Below, piece by piece: positions 1 to 7,175 of a stretch of 10,238 bases of DNA. Source of the DNA: Gracilaria caudata (Eukaryota; Rhodophyta; Florideophyceae; Gracilariales; Gracilariaceae); NCBI GenBank assembly GCA_030374735.1, contig JASCIV010000922.1, positions 1 to 10,238 on the forward strand, read 5' to 3'. The first letter of the stretch is position 1. Every line of letters starts with the position of its first letter. Position numbers and translations under genes: made by a program. Under the pieces are notes generated by a model. The model saw nothing but the letters and a program-made list of their open reading frames with translations. It ran no database searches and had not been told where the DNA came from.

Positions 1-319
1 ACCACGTCTTCCAGTATGGTTCCCAGTTTCGATTGATCGGGTCCCACCACGTTATCACAGACCACGGGAGCAACGCAACCAAATAGGTTGCACATACAAA
101 TGCAGTATTGTCACTGCCAATGTCACAGAATGCCATGTCAGCACGTTCTCTTAGAGGGAAAGAATACGAATGCGGGTGATTACGGTGAACACAACGACTT
201 GCAGTTTCCCCTGGACTTGTTCGGACTCTGACAATCGACGACTTTAGGGCATTCTGCACGACTTTTATTCTGGCGGCTTGAACGGTCAAAACAGTCAAAG
301 TGATTACCTTAGGGCATTC
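1..319 (-). other. Open minus-strand frame running off the left edge, possible 3' part of an exon
   Basis: Reading the minus strand from 319 down to 1, one frame stays open for about 106 codons. It begins right after a pyrimidine-rich stretch ending in GGTAG, which could be a splice acceptor. The frame has no early ATG; its first methionine is about 66 codons in. A second minus-strand frame near the edge starts with an ATG at about 96-98 (residues MCNLFGCVAPVV and on). It also runs off the window and looks at least as protein-like. The plus strand has an open frame here too. I recognise no family, and nothing decides between the frames, so this is a record of possible coding rather than a gene call. 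Confidence 0.2.
244..319. repeat. 11-bp direct repeat pair (TTAGGGCATTC)
   Basis: TTAGGGCATTC occurs at 244-254 and again at 309-319, 65 bases apart. The second copy abuts the possible splice acceptor of the left-edge minus-strand frame. It could be a short duplication or chance. Confidence 0.4.
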
Positions 320-383
320 CTACCAGGGGAGCCAAAAAATCAACCAAAAGGCGTTGGTTCACAATTACGCTTACCAGCGTTAT

Positions 384-474
384 TTTGGATTGGCTTCGAG
401 TCAAATTCCGGAATCAATCCAATTTCTTGAACCAATTTCGACCGATTGGTTCTGAAATTTGGATTGGTTTCAAG
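384..474. repeat. Direct and inverted TTGGATTGG repeat cluster
   Basis: TTTGGATTGGCTTCGAG (384-400) recurs as TTTGGATTGGTTTCAAG (458-474), with two to three mismatches. Between them lies an imperfect inverted repeat. The inner arms GAACCAAT (429-436) and ATTGGTTC (445-452) are perfect around an 8-base loop. The outer arms 410-426 and 454-471 continue the pairing with small gaps, because the left arm contains the complement of GAAATTGGATTG. The whole could fold into a hairpin of about 60 bases. It may be the end of a small non-autonomous element. From 475 to 827 I see no supported gene. Confidence 0.5.
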
Positions 475-827
475 GCCAGATGTGTGGCCTCGGATGGCTC
501 TTTCACGCAACCCTTCGCCACATCACCATCGACCTTCGCCAGGTCATCAACGACATTCACAAACCCCGCGAACGATGTCATCTGTCTTGTTCGTTCTATT
601 TCGCTTCTTTGCTCTGATCATTGCTCCGCAGGCAATCTTGCATGTCAATGTCACCATTTGGCGCTAATTGTACGTCGGAATGATTCCAGACGAAGACAAA
701 CCTAGCTGTATTGCAAACGAACCCAACTTCGCACCAATTTTTACCTCACTTTGAACAGAAAATGAAGCCACAAGCAGATATGTTGATATACTTCTGCACC
801 GTGTGGCATCAAACCATCCCCCTGGCT

Positions 828-986
828 TCACTGTCGCAACCCAAACAGTAGGTTTCCCGCCAGAGCCACTGTGAAGAACCCTACAAAAGCCCAATATGCT
901 GCTTGAAGTGCTTCCTGCTGTATTTCATTCTTAAAGAAATCTTGATCATCATCGGAAGAATCAGAGAGATCATCCTTCTCTTTTGT
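828..986 (-). CDS. Possible terminal exon of a single-pass membrane protein with a C-terminal helix
   Basis: On the minus strand, 52 codons are open from 986 to a TGA at 828-830. There is no ATG in this frame, because a TAA lies just upstream (987-989). The predicted peptide has an acidic serine/aspartate stretch (DDLSDSSDDDQDFF), a short polar segment, then a hydrophobic helix of about 20 residues (YWAFVGFFTVALAGNLLFGL), and ends two residues later. That layout resembles a tail-anchored or C-terminally anchored membrane protein. The upstream sequence has a pyrimidine stretch (GCCCTCTCTT) followed by AAACAAAAG, a weak acceptor. An ATG in another frame lies at 998-1000, so a one-base frameshift in a short gene is equally possible. 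I recognise no family. The helix pattern is seen; the gene is inferred. Confidence 0.33.
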   Translation of the reverse strand, partial: TKEKDDLSDSSDDDQDFFKNEIQQEALQAAYWAFVGFFTVALAGNLLFGLRQ

Positions 987-1043
987 TTAAGAGAGGGCAT
1001 AGTTTTACTGGTAAGGACGATCGAAAGCCATTGACGTCTTTGT

Positions 1044-1493
1044 TTGAATCATGGCTTTGGTAAATGGGTCAGCCAATTACATTCATACACGTTTCGGGTT
1101 TGGCTACGCCATTGGATCCCCTGGTACGAGTGCCCTTACACACCCGGATACACGCTTCGCGTTCTGGGCAAAGTCTCTACATTTGCGACGTACGACGGGT
1201 ACCGAATGCCACGTGTACGCACTTGCAAGGTGTGCGACGTGACAAATTTGCGTGCACATGCGCACAACAATTTTGCTTGCGAGCGTTGTGCGCAGCTCGC
1301 ATCACGTTTGCTTACGGCGTGCAAGCAACACGCATTGCCCAAGGGCCTGCGATGGAGTTGTTCCAACAAGCTTTCAGCTGAGAGCTATACCCAACACCGA
1401 GGACAGACATTGGGGCACAAGACGGGCCAAATTCCGTCCAGAGACTTCTGCTCGGGTTCAATTTCTGCTGGACGTCAGCATCAGGCTACATGA
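1044..1493 (+). pseudogene. Open frame with paired CxxC motifs, possibly a decayed zinc-ribbon fragment
   Basis: A plus-strand frame stays open over about 149 codons but begins at TTG, not ATG; the first ATG here (1051) is in a different frame. The notable part is a pair of cysteine motifs, CKVC encoded from 1224 and CERC encoded from 1278, separated by 14 residues, with basic residues before the first pair. Similar cysteine pairs occur at the C-terminus of some piggyBac-like (DDE_Tnp_1_7) transposases, but I see no catalytic aspartates or terminal repeats to support that. The downstream part is not clearly protein-like. It could be a remnant of a mobile element, an exon, or chance. Confidence 0.2.
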
Positions 1494-1533
1494 ACAGGAC
1501 GCCAAAGTTGGTCAGCGTGATTACGTATACAAG

Positions 1534-1539
1534 GTGAGT
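1534..1539 (+). other. Consensus-like 5' splice site (AAG|GTGAGT)
   Basis: AAGGTGAGT matches the general eukaryotic donor consensus. It follows an open plus-strand stretch that reads protein-like (about 1390-1533), and the un-spliced frame ends at a TGA around 1600. Possible acceptors are CAG ending at 1590 and at 1609. The second would join in phase to an open frame that runs to about 1762. No gene could be assembled with confidence. Confidence 0.25.
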
Positions 1540-2393
1540 TCTAGATATTTTGTCGCGCAACAAGGGCATGGGGCCCGTGAAGCAAAACAGTATGGGCTTT
1601 GAGCAACAGCGAGCGTCAGCTTGCGTGCACAGCAACGTGCAACTCAGACGCAAGAGACCCTCTAAGCTTTCGCTCATGCAAAAAGGGGTCGCCTCAATTG
1701 CGAAAGATTACATTGCTGTTGTAATTTGTCGAAGACGTCATGCCTATGGGCCATTGCGATGATTTGGTGCCCCTTCGACGAAGATATGCACAAATGGGCC
1801 CATTGGGCCGCCAAGAGCGCAGCACAACAAGCAAAACGGAAACGATACCCCATAAGATTGTGTGCTCGTGCTGGACTGCTTTCAATGCTCGGATGGCTCA
1901 CTCCTTGAAGCACTTGCAAACCTTTCGAAGCAATTTGGCGTAGCTCTGTGCGCATGGGCCGCAGTACGAGTGAAACTGGCCCAAGTTGCCGAACGTACTT
2001 CTCAATGTCGTTTGGACATGCGATAAGAGCAGGTGGATTGGAGCTTAGATTACGAAATAGCTACACAGTGCTCAAGGACCGCGCTTGAATTTGTCGGTTA
2101 GCATGTTGAAAGTTGGGCACTACAACGAGAGTACACAGCCATAAACAAAAGTGGTTGTAACGTAATGAGGGCCGGATAATTCACGCGGTGAACAGAAGAG
2201 TTGCAAGAGCTCTTCGGCCGTTCAACGTGGTGTAAGCGTGTATACTATGGCCGTTGCACCCTATTGCAGCCGGACCGCAGCTCCAAGTGCAGCGGACGGG
2301 GCTCTAACAAGTGGGGGGCGCGCGTGCGATGAACGAGCGCGTGTCGGCGGCGAAGCGCGACATGAAAAAAACGCGCCCTTTGCGGCTGTTGGT

Positions 2394-2406
2394 GGCATTC
2401 ACCAAC
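2394..2406 (+). promoter_or_regulatory. Initiator-like core promoter upstream of the ankyrin start
   Basis: GGCATTCACCAAC partly matches the oomycete initiator, whose core is CATTYYNCA. It lies about 45-50 bases upstream of the ATG at 2445, the usual spacing for such sites. This favours 2445 over the upstream ATG at 2247. The match is partial, so the call is tentative. Confidence 0.3.
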
Positions 2407-2444
2407 ACTGTCGTCGCCAACGCCACGAATTTTTGTACATAGAT

Positions 2445-4754
2445 ATGGGCTTTTGGCGCGCGGCAGCGAACTTTTTCACTGGCGGGCTGCGTGCAGCGGG
2501 CGAGGAGGGCGATTTGCAGCGCGTGAAGTCGCTGCTGGCGCGTGGCGCCGATTTGGAGAACGCAGATGAAGGTTTGTACTTCGCCGCTCGCAATGGACAC
2601 TTTTCCGTGGTGGAAGTTCTGCTGGACCACGGTGCAGATCCGAATAGGAATGTCGGGTACGGTTGGACCTCGTTAATCGCAGCCGCTTGGGAAGGACATG
2701 TGGCAACGGTGAAGGTATTGCTGAGGCGTGGCGCCAACATTCACTGCTCAACCGGAGAAGGCAACACTACATTGCACCGCGCAGCTATGAATGGGCATGT
2801 GGCTGTGACAGAGTTGCTGCTGGCGCATGGAGCCAATGTTCACTCCACCAACGTAGCGGGAAATACGCCGCTTCACATGGCTATATTATGGAACAATTTG
2901 CCTGCAGCTCTCGCTTTGTGGCGCGCCGGCGCTGACCCGCACAAACAAAACCACCAAGGCAAGACGCCGCTCTCCTTGCTGCCGGGGAACAGCGATGCCG
3001 CCAAACAGATGTGCACTGCCCCGCGCCCACAACGCGCAAGGCAACACCACCACGAACCTTCTTCGAGTGCGGCAGCGAGTACGGACAAGAACGAAGCGTT
3101 GCGTGCCGCTGCCTTGAACGGTGATGTGCAGCGCGTAAGCGATCTGTTAAGTCGCGGCGCCGAAATTAACGCCGCAGACATTGATGGCTGGACTGGATTG
3201 CACTTCGGCGCTCGGGCAGGGCACGTAGCTGTCGTGAGAACATTGTTGCTTCACAGCGCAGACGCGAACGTCGAGAAAAAGGATGAATGGACTGCCTTGC
3301 ACCTCGCCGCTTGGAACGGACATGTGGCTGTCGTGGAAGTGCTGTTGGCGTTCGGCGCCGACTTTCAACGTACAACCAAGAAAGGAAACAAAGCATTGCA
3401 TCTTGCCGCTGAGAAAGGATATGTGGCCGTCGTGGAAGCACTGGTTGCAAGAAACGCCGACGTGAACAGCAAAGGGCAATACGGCAACACTGCGTTGCGT
3501 TATGCCTCTGGATTCGGACAAGTGGCCGTGGTGAAAGTGTTGCTGCTGCGCGGAGCCAAAGTGGATGCCAAAAACGAACACGGCAACACGCCGTTGCACT
3601 GGGCCGCCGAAAATGGACACAAATCAGTCGTTCAAAAGCTGCTGGCTCACAAAGCGGACGTAAACTTAAAGGGAGAACACGGCAACACTGCATTGCACAG
3701 GGCCGCTTTGAACGGTCACGTAGCCGTCGTGGAAACGCTGATTGCGAGCGGCGCCAGCTTGAACGTCAAAGGCCAACATGGCGGCACTGCGTTGCACATG
3801 GCAGCGGCGAAAGGGAAATTGGCCGTGGTGGAAGCGCTGCTGGCGAGTGGCGCCGATCTTCGCTGCACCAACAATTGGGGAAACACGCCGTTTGACGACG
3901 CTGCGAGAGAAAGCAAACACGAAGTTGTGGTAGCGCTTTCTCGCGCCCGCACCGACCCGCTTGGACGTGAAAATGACGACGATACTCCGGAATTAGAGCT
4001 TTCACAGTCCGCGCTCACATCCTCGCAAGCCGAAATCGCAGTCGACAACACTTCTCCGCCCCTCAACGAGCTGCAGCGTCTATGGATCTACGCTAATTCC
4101 TCGGCGATCACAAGGCAACAGACCGACTTCAAGACGGTTGCAAACGTACGACAGTGTGTTACTGTTGTGGTAGAGGAACTCTCCGACGACTTTGAGCCAA
4201 AAGAAGAAGAGGAAGAAGTAAAAGCACGTCAAAGATTCATGGTTCTGGCATCTAGGACTCACACAGGCAAACACACTGTCACTGGTCAAGATGCTGTAAC
4301 GGAGCTCCAACATATGCTTCAGCTGCGTCTCAATCAGGATGGCGCTATGGTAACCGTAGAGTTGGAAGTTGTCGAAGATGTTGTGATGGAACAAATGGAT
4401 CACAATACTGGTTTACTTGACGTGGATGCATTCATCAAATGCTTCCATGAGTTGCAGATAAAGTATCCAACCGATAGACGCCAACGAGAGCCACCCGAGC
4501 TTCGGGAAAGATTTCAGAGTGCTGCGAGGTCAAAAAAGCTCTTGAAAACTAGAATTGCAAAACTGATGTTACACGCACTATTCAAGGCATCTGGTGACTC
4601 AAGTTCGCCCCAAGAACATTTATCCTTCACTCGGACAAGGAATGAGTGGATCGATGAAGAAGTGGATGCTACGCTCCAGGCCAACTCCGTGGCTGAAAAT
4701 TTCATTGACGAAGACGGTTTTGTTGCAGTGGGAATGAGAATTCTGTTCATGTAG
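2445..4754 (+). CDS. Ankyrin-repeat protein with two ankyrin lobes and a distinct C-terminal region
   Basis: A single open frame encodes 769 residues from the ATG at 2445. Ankyrin repeats of about 33 residues make up two blocks: residues about 14-179 (five repeats plus a partial one) and about 216-501 (nine repeats). Typical repeats read GNTALHRAALNGHVAVVE. Ankyrin stacks bind other proteins, so an adaptor or scaffold role is likely; the partner is unknown and no signal peptide is visible. A linker rich in Arg, His, Ser and Ala (180-215) separates the lobes. Residues 502-769 have no ankyrin pattern. They hold a run of five glutamates (587-591) and two weak EF-hand-like stretches (DHNTGLLDVDAF at 652-663 and DEDGF at 755-759), both lacking key ligand positions. 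Start choice: 2445 has a good context (G at -3 and +4), a nearby initiator-like site, and begins just before the first cap repeat. An in-frame ATG at 2247 would add 66 low-complexity residues. The frame ends in tandem TAG TAG. Confidence 0.88.
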   Translation: MGFWRAAANFFTGGLRAAGEEGDLQRVKSLLARGADLENADEGLYFAARNGHFSVVEVLLDHGADPNRNVGYGWTSLIAAAWEGHVATVKVLLRRGANIHCSTGEGNTTLHRAAMNGHVAVTELLLAHGANVHSTNVAGNTPLHMAILWNNLPAALALWRAGADPHKQNHQGKTPLSLLPGNSDAAKQMCTAPRPQRARQHHHEPSSSAAASTDKNEALRAAALNGDVQRVSDLLSRGAEINAADIDGWTGLHFGARAGHVAVVRTLLLHSADANVEKKDEWTALHLAAWNGHVAVVEVLLAFGADFQRTTKKGNKALHLAAEKGYVAVVEALVARNADVNSKGQYGNTALRYASGFGQVAVVKVLLLRGAKVDAKNEHGNTPLHWAAENGHKSVVQKLLAHKADVNLKGEHGNTALHRAALNGHVAVVETLIASGASLNVKGQHGGTALHMAAAKGKLAVVEALLASGADLRCTNNWGNTPFDDAARESKHEVVVALSRARTDPLGRENDDDTPELELSQSALTSSQAEIAVDNTSPPLNELQRLWIYANSSAITRQQTDFKTVANVRQCVTVVVEELSDDFEPKEEEEEVKARQRFMVLASRTHTGKHTVTGQDAVTELQHMLQLRLNQDGAMVTVELEVVEDVVMEQMDHNTGLLDVDAFIKCFHELQIKYPTDRRQREPPELRERFQSAARSKKLLKTRIAKLMLHALFKASGDSSSPQEHLSFTRTRNEWIDEEVDATLQANSVAENFIDEDGFVAVGMRILFM

Positions 4755-4771
4755 TAGAGTAAACGGAAGCC

Positions 4772-4792
4772 TTTCACGGACCAGGCGTGAAA
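4772..4792 (+). other. Small hairpin just after the ankyrin stop codon
   Basis: TTTCACG (4772-4778) and CGTGAAA (4786-4792) form a perfect 7-bp stem around a 7-base loop, 18 bases after the stop codon. It could be a 3' UTR structure involved in mRNA processing, but chance cannot be excluded. Confidence 0.35.
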
Positions 4793-4871
4793 CTTAGCAC
4801 CTAGCTGTGGCTATCGAAGCAAGTATGGGTGAGATAACCTAAGTTCAATCCAGCTTTGGCTCTGATAATAA

Positions 4872-5036
4872 TGTTATAGCGTTGAGCAAACAGTTTATGC
4901 CAACTGTTCTTTCTTCTCTTTACAGTTCGCGAGTCAGAGTTTGAACTACTTCACTACCACAGAAGTGCACTCACTTCGAGCAGTTAAAGATTTCGATGTG
5001 TCTCCCAGCGTGTACCTATCTCTCAGCCAACTATAG
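4872..5036 (+). other. ATG-less open frame, possible extra 3' exon of the ankyrin gene
   Basis: This plus-strand frame is open for 54 codons to a TAG at 5034-5036. It lacks an ATG but reads protein-like (SQSLNYFTTTEVHSLRAVKD). It contains a good splice acceptor: a pyrimidine tract (CTGTTCTTTCTTCTCTTTACAG) ending at 4925, after which the same frame continues from 4926. The frame is the same as that of the ankyrin gene. A weak donor GTGGGA at 4728 would join in phase and replace the last eight ankyrin-gene codons with about 36 new ones. Alternatively it is a remnant of a longer C-terminus or a chance open frame. Confidence 0.28.
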
Positions 5037-5339
5037 AGCTCTAATCCTAAATGTTCGACGTATGCTACACGCTCTTCTTTGTGCATCAGTAAGGTGGGGT
5101 ACCATATCTTCGATCACAGAAACGAAGCCGATTGCTACAGGATCCTTCAGATAATGTTCGTAAAGAGACACAAGCCTAACCTTTGAAAACAAGTTGTCGC
5201 TTCTAATCTGCTGTGAACTGTTCAGAGAGAACACAGCATACTCCAACAACCCGATCCATTGTAGTGTAAGCGAGCTGCAGATCGCTGACACTATTAGGAT
5301 TGATGGTGTCAGCGATCTGCTGGCTTTCACTTCAACCAT
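5031..5339 (-). CDS. Small hypothetical protein, unknown function
   Basis: From the ATG at 5339 the minus strand encodes 102 residues to a TAG at 5031-5033. The same frame is open upstream to about 5480 without another ATG, so the start could instead lie in an earlier exon. The first third is hydrophobic and serine-rich. The rest mixes charged and aliphatic residues as in a helical domain (for example RLVSLYEHYLKDPVAIGFVS). I recognise no family and see no signal peptide. Its stop overlaps the end of the plus-strand open frame 4872-5036, so the two are convergent. A strong inverted repeat (5277-5320) sits inside its N-terminal coding part, which is unusual for a coding sequence and lowers confidence. 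Confidence 0.3.
   Translation of the reverse strand: MVEVKASRSLTPSILIVSAICSSLTLQWIGLLEYAVFSLNSSQQIRSDNLFSKVRLVSLYEHYLKDPVAIGFVSVIEDMVPHLTDAQRRACSIRRTFRIRAL
5277..5320 (+). repeat. 20-bp hairpin with a 4-base loop
   Basis: GCAGATCGCTGACAC (5277-5291) is perfectly complementary to GTGTCAGCGATCTGC (5306-5320). The pairing continues inward for five more positions around the loop GGAT, two of them as G-U wobbles if the plus strand is transcribed. The result is a 20-bp stem. On the minus-strand transcript the wobbles become A-C mismatches, so the structure favours plus-strand RNA. It might be the tip of a regulatory RNA, a folded UTR or a small mobile-element remnant. Confidence 0.6.
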
Positions 5340-6170
5340 GCCTTGAGCGATTTGCAGCGGCACAGGACAACGGGCAGTATCCAATGACGCAAGCGTGGCC
5401 GTTTCCTGAGTCCCTCCTGACTGTCGCCCCGGCAGTACTACCCGACAAAGGCACCGGCTGCTTTGCGCGCCAAGTCAGACGTGCACGACTTGGGTGGTGT
5501 GCGACAACTGTGTTGGCGCCCTTGATCACGAGCAGCGGCTATTCATATGGCTACCTCGGGCCACAAAGTGAGGCGCACAGAGGCACAAAGGCGTGGTGAA
5601 TGCGTTGCTGGCAGGCCTTGTCGCCGTACATACCAGGCTAACGAAGGGTTGGAGGGGCGGCGCTGCGGGGAGATGGGGCTGACATTCGCCCCGCGAGGAC
5701 AAGGAAGTGTAGTACAGCAAGGATAGTGAAATGGGGCAACCTTACACTGTCAAGAGAAATGTAAGCTAATTCTGAACTGCCTCAAATCTGAACATCATTC
5801 GAACCCCGTATGTTGAGACGCCTTCCCTGAACCCACGTCTGAGTGTGTTTGCCCTTATACGCGGTCGAAGAAACGGGGCTCGGGGATGACAGCGTGGGGA
5901 GGCCTCCGAAATGGGTGCTTCGGCGGGGGCTGAAAGATTCAGGAAGATTAGCAACAAAAGGAAAGGCTGCGCGCACCGCCGGGGATGCGCAAGCTGTATC
6001 GGGTGTGCTGTATGCAGTGCCCAACAACTGGGGCGGAAGCTGCGTGCGAATCAGTGAATTGAATTGGCCGGGCGCGCGGCAGCGTTCTTCTGGGTGGCGA
6101 AATGCAGGCGCTCACAAGAGGAGGCGGGCAATGGTCAAGATGAGAGCGTGTGGTGCGCTGGGACCGGGGG
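5340..6170. other. GC-rich stretch without a supported gene
   Basis: This stretch becomes clearly richer in G and C towards the right, and open frames of 60-130 codons exist on both strands, as expected by chance in GC-rich DNA. None starts at a convincing ATG with protein-like content throughout. The plus frame at 5843-6175 starts at GTG and has no recognisable domain. The right end leads directly into the TATA box at 6171, so at least the last 100-200 bases may be promoter sequence. Confidence 0.35.
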
Positions 6171-6178
6171 TATAAAAG
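6171..6178 (+). promoter_or_regulatory. Strong TATA box in GC-rich flanks
   Basis: TATAAAAG is flanked by GGGGG on the left and GGGCGGC on the right, a classical strong TATA arrangement. A start about 30 bases downstream would fall near 6200, ahead of the ATG at 6234. Most oomycete genes lack a TATA box, so such a clear one is notable. It points at the plus-strand family remnant beginning around 6234-6356. Confidence 0.45.
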
Positions 6179-6233
6179 GGGCGGCATTGGCGATGGTGCA
6201 GTAGCAGTGGTGGCGTGCCGTGCTGCAGCAAAC

Positions 6234-6299
6234 ATGCGCGTCGGCGACGTGCTGCGTGCAGGCGGCTGCGCCAACCCGCTCCAACAGAACGACAACTGA
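6234..6299 (+). CDS. Short ORF downstream of the TATA box, possible first exon or leader peptide
   Basis: The first ATG after the TATA box opens a 21-codon frame (MRVGDVLRAGGCANPLQQND and one more residue) ending in TGA at 6297-6299. The same frame is open again for 14 codons after that stop. No consensus splice donor is visible within it. It may be an upstream ORF, a first exon with a weak donor leading to the coding-like stretch at 6356, or the broken start of that gene. Confidence 0.2.
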   Translation: MRVGDVLRAGGCANPLQQNDN

Positions 6300-6355
6300 C
6301 TGAGGCTGCTGTCGCTGCTTTCGCAACCCAACTATGCCGTCTGACCAGCACGTAA

Positions 6356-6682
6356 TTTCAGTCCGCCCTCTTCTCCCTTGTACTCGAAATCAACAGTGTG
6401 CACCACCCTCTCAGTGTTCTCCAGCAATGTACCAACCAAGCAGCGAAGAGCTTCCAGCTCTTATGTAAGGAGCAGCAGCAAAGGCTTTTGGACATGAAGA
6501 ATATGGCCCCCAGTTTGCAGCAGCTACACGGCTTGCTTCATAAGCAGAACCGCATCCGCAGCAATGGTTTTCTTCGCTTCCACATTGGTCAGGTCATGTC
6601 AGACGCTCCCACTACACTCTGTGAGATAATAGCCGAGGACATCGGTAACGTCCGAACCGCCTCCGTTCTCATGAGCGAATAA
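6356..6682 (+). pseudogene. Remnant of an unknown gene family, plus-strand copy
   Basis: The frame is open from just after a TAA (6353-6355) to a TAA at 6680-6682, about 108 codons, with no ATG in its first 40 codons. It is preceded by TAATTTCAG, which could be a splice acceptor. Its middle is helical and glutamine-rich (KSFQLLCKEQQQRLLDMKNM). It is clearly related to the minus-strand sequence at 6773-7175. Over 72 bases (6476-6547 against 7061-6990) I count 58 identities by eye, with several third-position changes that keep the amino acid, so this frame was under protein-level selection. I do not recognise the family. It could be an internal exon of a live gene using the TATA box at 6171, or a broken copy. 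Confidence 0.45.
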
Positions 6683-6772
6683 GGCATCAGCAGACTCACC
6701 CATTCGCCGAAATCCCGTCGAGGCCGTTGTGGCGCAGAGTGACTCACAAGAAGCGATCGCGAATGGAACAGA

Positions 6773-7175
6773 TCAGATGTGGATGCGCTGATGTCGCACG
6801 GCGGACGGAATAAGAATTTTGTTGAGCTGGAAGTGTATGTGGAGATGGGAAAGAAGTTTTTTGTGTGCATTGCCAGCTTGAGCTCGCACAATCTCTGTAA
6901 CAGAAAAAGACACGCCGGCAACAACATCGTCTGAGTGGGATCATCGCAAGACAGAAGCCAAACACGCCCCCAATGGTGCAGCTGCACTGCTGCTTTTGAA
7001 CCACGCCGTGCAGCTGCTGCAGGCTGGCGGCCATGTTTTGCATGTCCGCAAGCATTTGGTGCTGCCCTTCGCATGAGTTTTGAAAGCTCTTGGTCGTTTG
7101 GCTGGTCCATGGCTCGAAGGCGCTGACACTGTGGCGCTAACTGCTGATTTTACGCTCGAAGGAGAAGAGCCCTTT
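6773..7175 (-). pseudogene. Remnant of the same unknown family, minus-strand copy with stop and frameshift
   Basis: This copy faces the plus-strand one, tail to tail, about 90 bases apart. Reading from 7175, the peptide aligns with the other copy (KGLFSF against SALFSL; TTKSFQNSCEGQHQMLADMQ against AAKSFQLLCKEQQQRLLDMK). It has an in-frame TAG at 7137-7139 where the plus copy has a sense codon. Similarity leaves this frame near 6935, where a one-base difference shifts it, and continues in another frame (SDDVVAGVSFSVTEIVRAQA) to a TGA at 6773-6775. The plus copy has SDAP...TLCEIIAED at the matching point. A stop plus a shift make it a probable pseudogene, unless introns I cannot see explain both. 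Confidence 0.5.

Larger units (their letters stand above)
987..2246. other. Gene-poor stretch with ambiguous overlapping open frames
   Basis: This 1.26-kb stretch has several overlapping open frames of 60-150 codons on both strands, none clearly coding. Two items stand out and are listed separately: a CxxC...CxxC frame at 1044-1493 and a consensus-like splice donor at 1534. The minus strand has an ATG-started frame of 93 codons at 1674-1955, opposite plus-strand frames of similar length. From about 1960 to 2246 I see no plausible gene; this may be the upstream region of the ankyrin gene. The mix of frames could be a spliced gene I cannot assemble or a decayed mobile element. Confidence 0.3.

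Noticed and set aside
652..899. Minus-strand frame 664-894 as a gene
   Set aside because: It begins at TTG and overlaps, in another frame, the more convincing membrane-helix frame at 828-986.
2247..2444. N-terminal extension of the ankyrin protein from the ATG at 2247
   Set aside because: The 66 added residues are low-complexity and not protein-like, and the initiator-like site lies downstream of this ATG. Kept only as an alternative start; the in-frame codon at 2238 is GTG.
3147..3693. Long minus-strand open frames (157 and 175 codons) under the ankyrin gene
   Set aside because: They are antisense shadows of the regular, GC-rich ankyrin repeats; the peptides are repetitive mirror products with no independent support.
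4840..4852. GTTCAATCC as a tRNA B box
   Set aside because: It lacks one base of the consensus, and no A box or cloverleaf can be formed from the surrounding sequence.
6297..6344. Stop-codon readthrough of TGA at 6297-6299 into a further 14 in-frame codons
   Set aside because: The following CTG is not the strong CTA readthrough context, and the extension ends in another stop after 14 codons.
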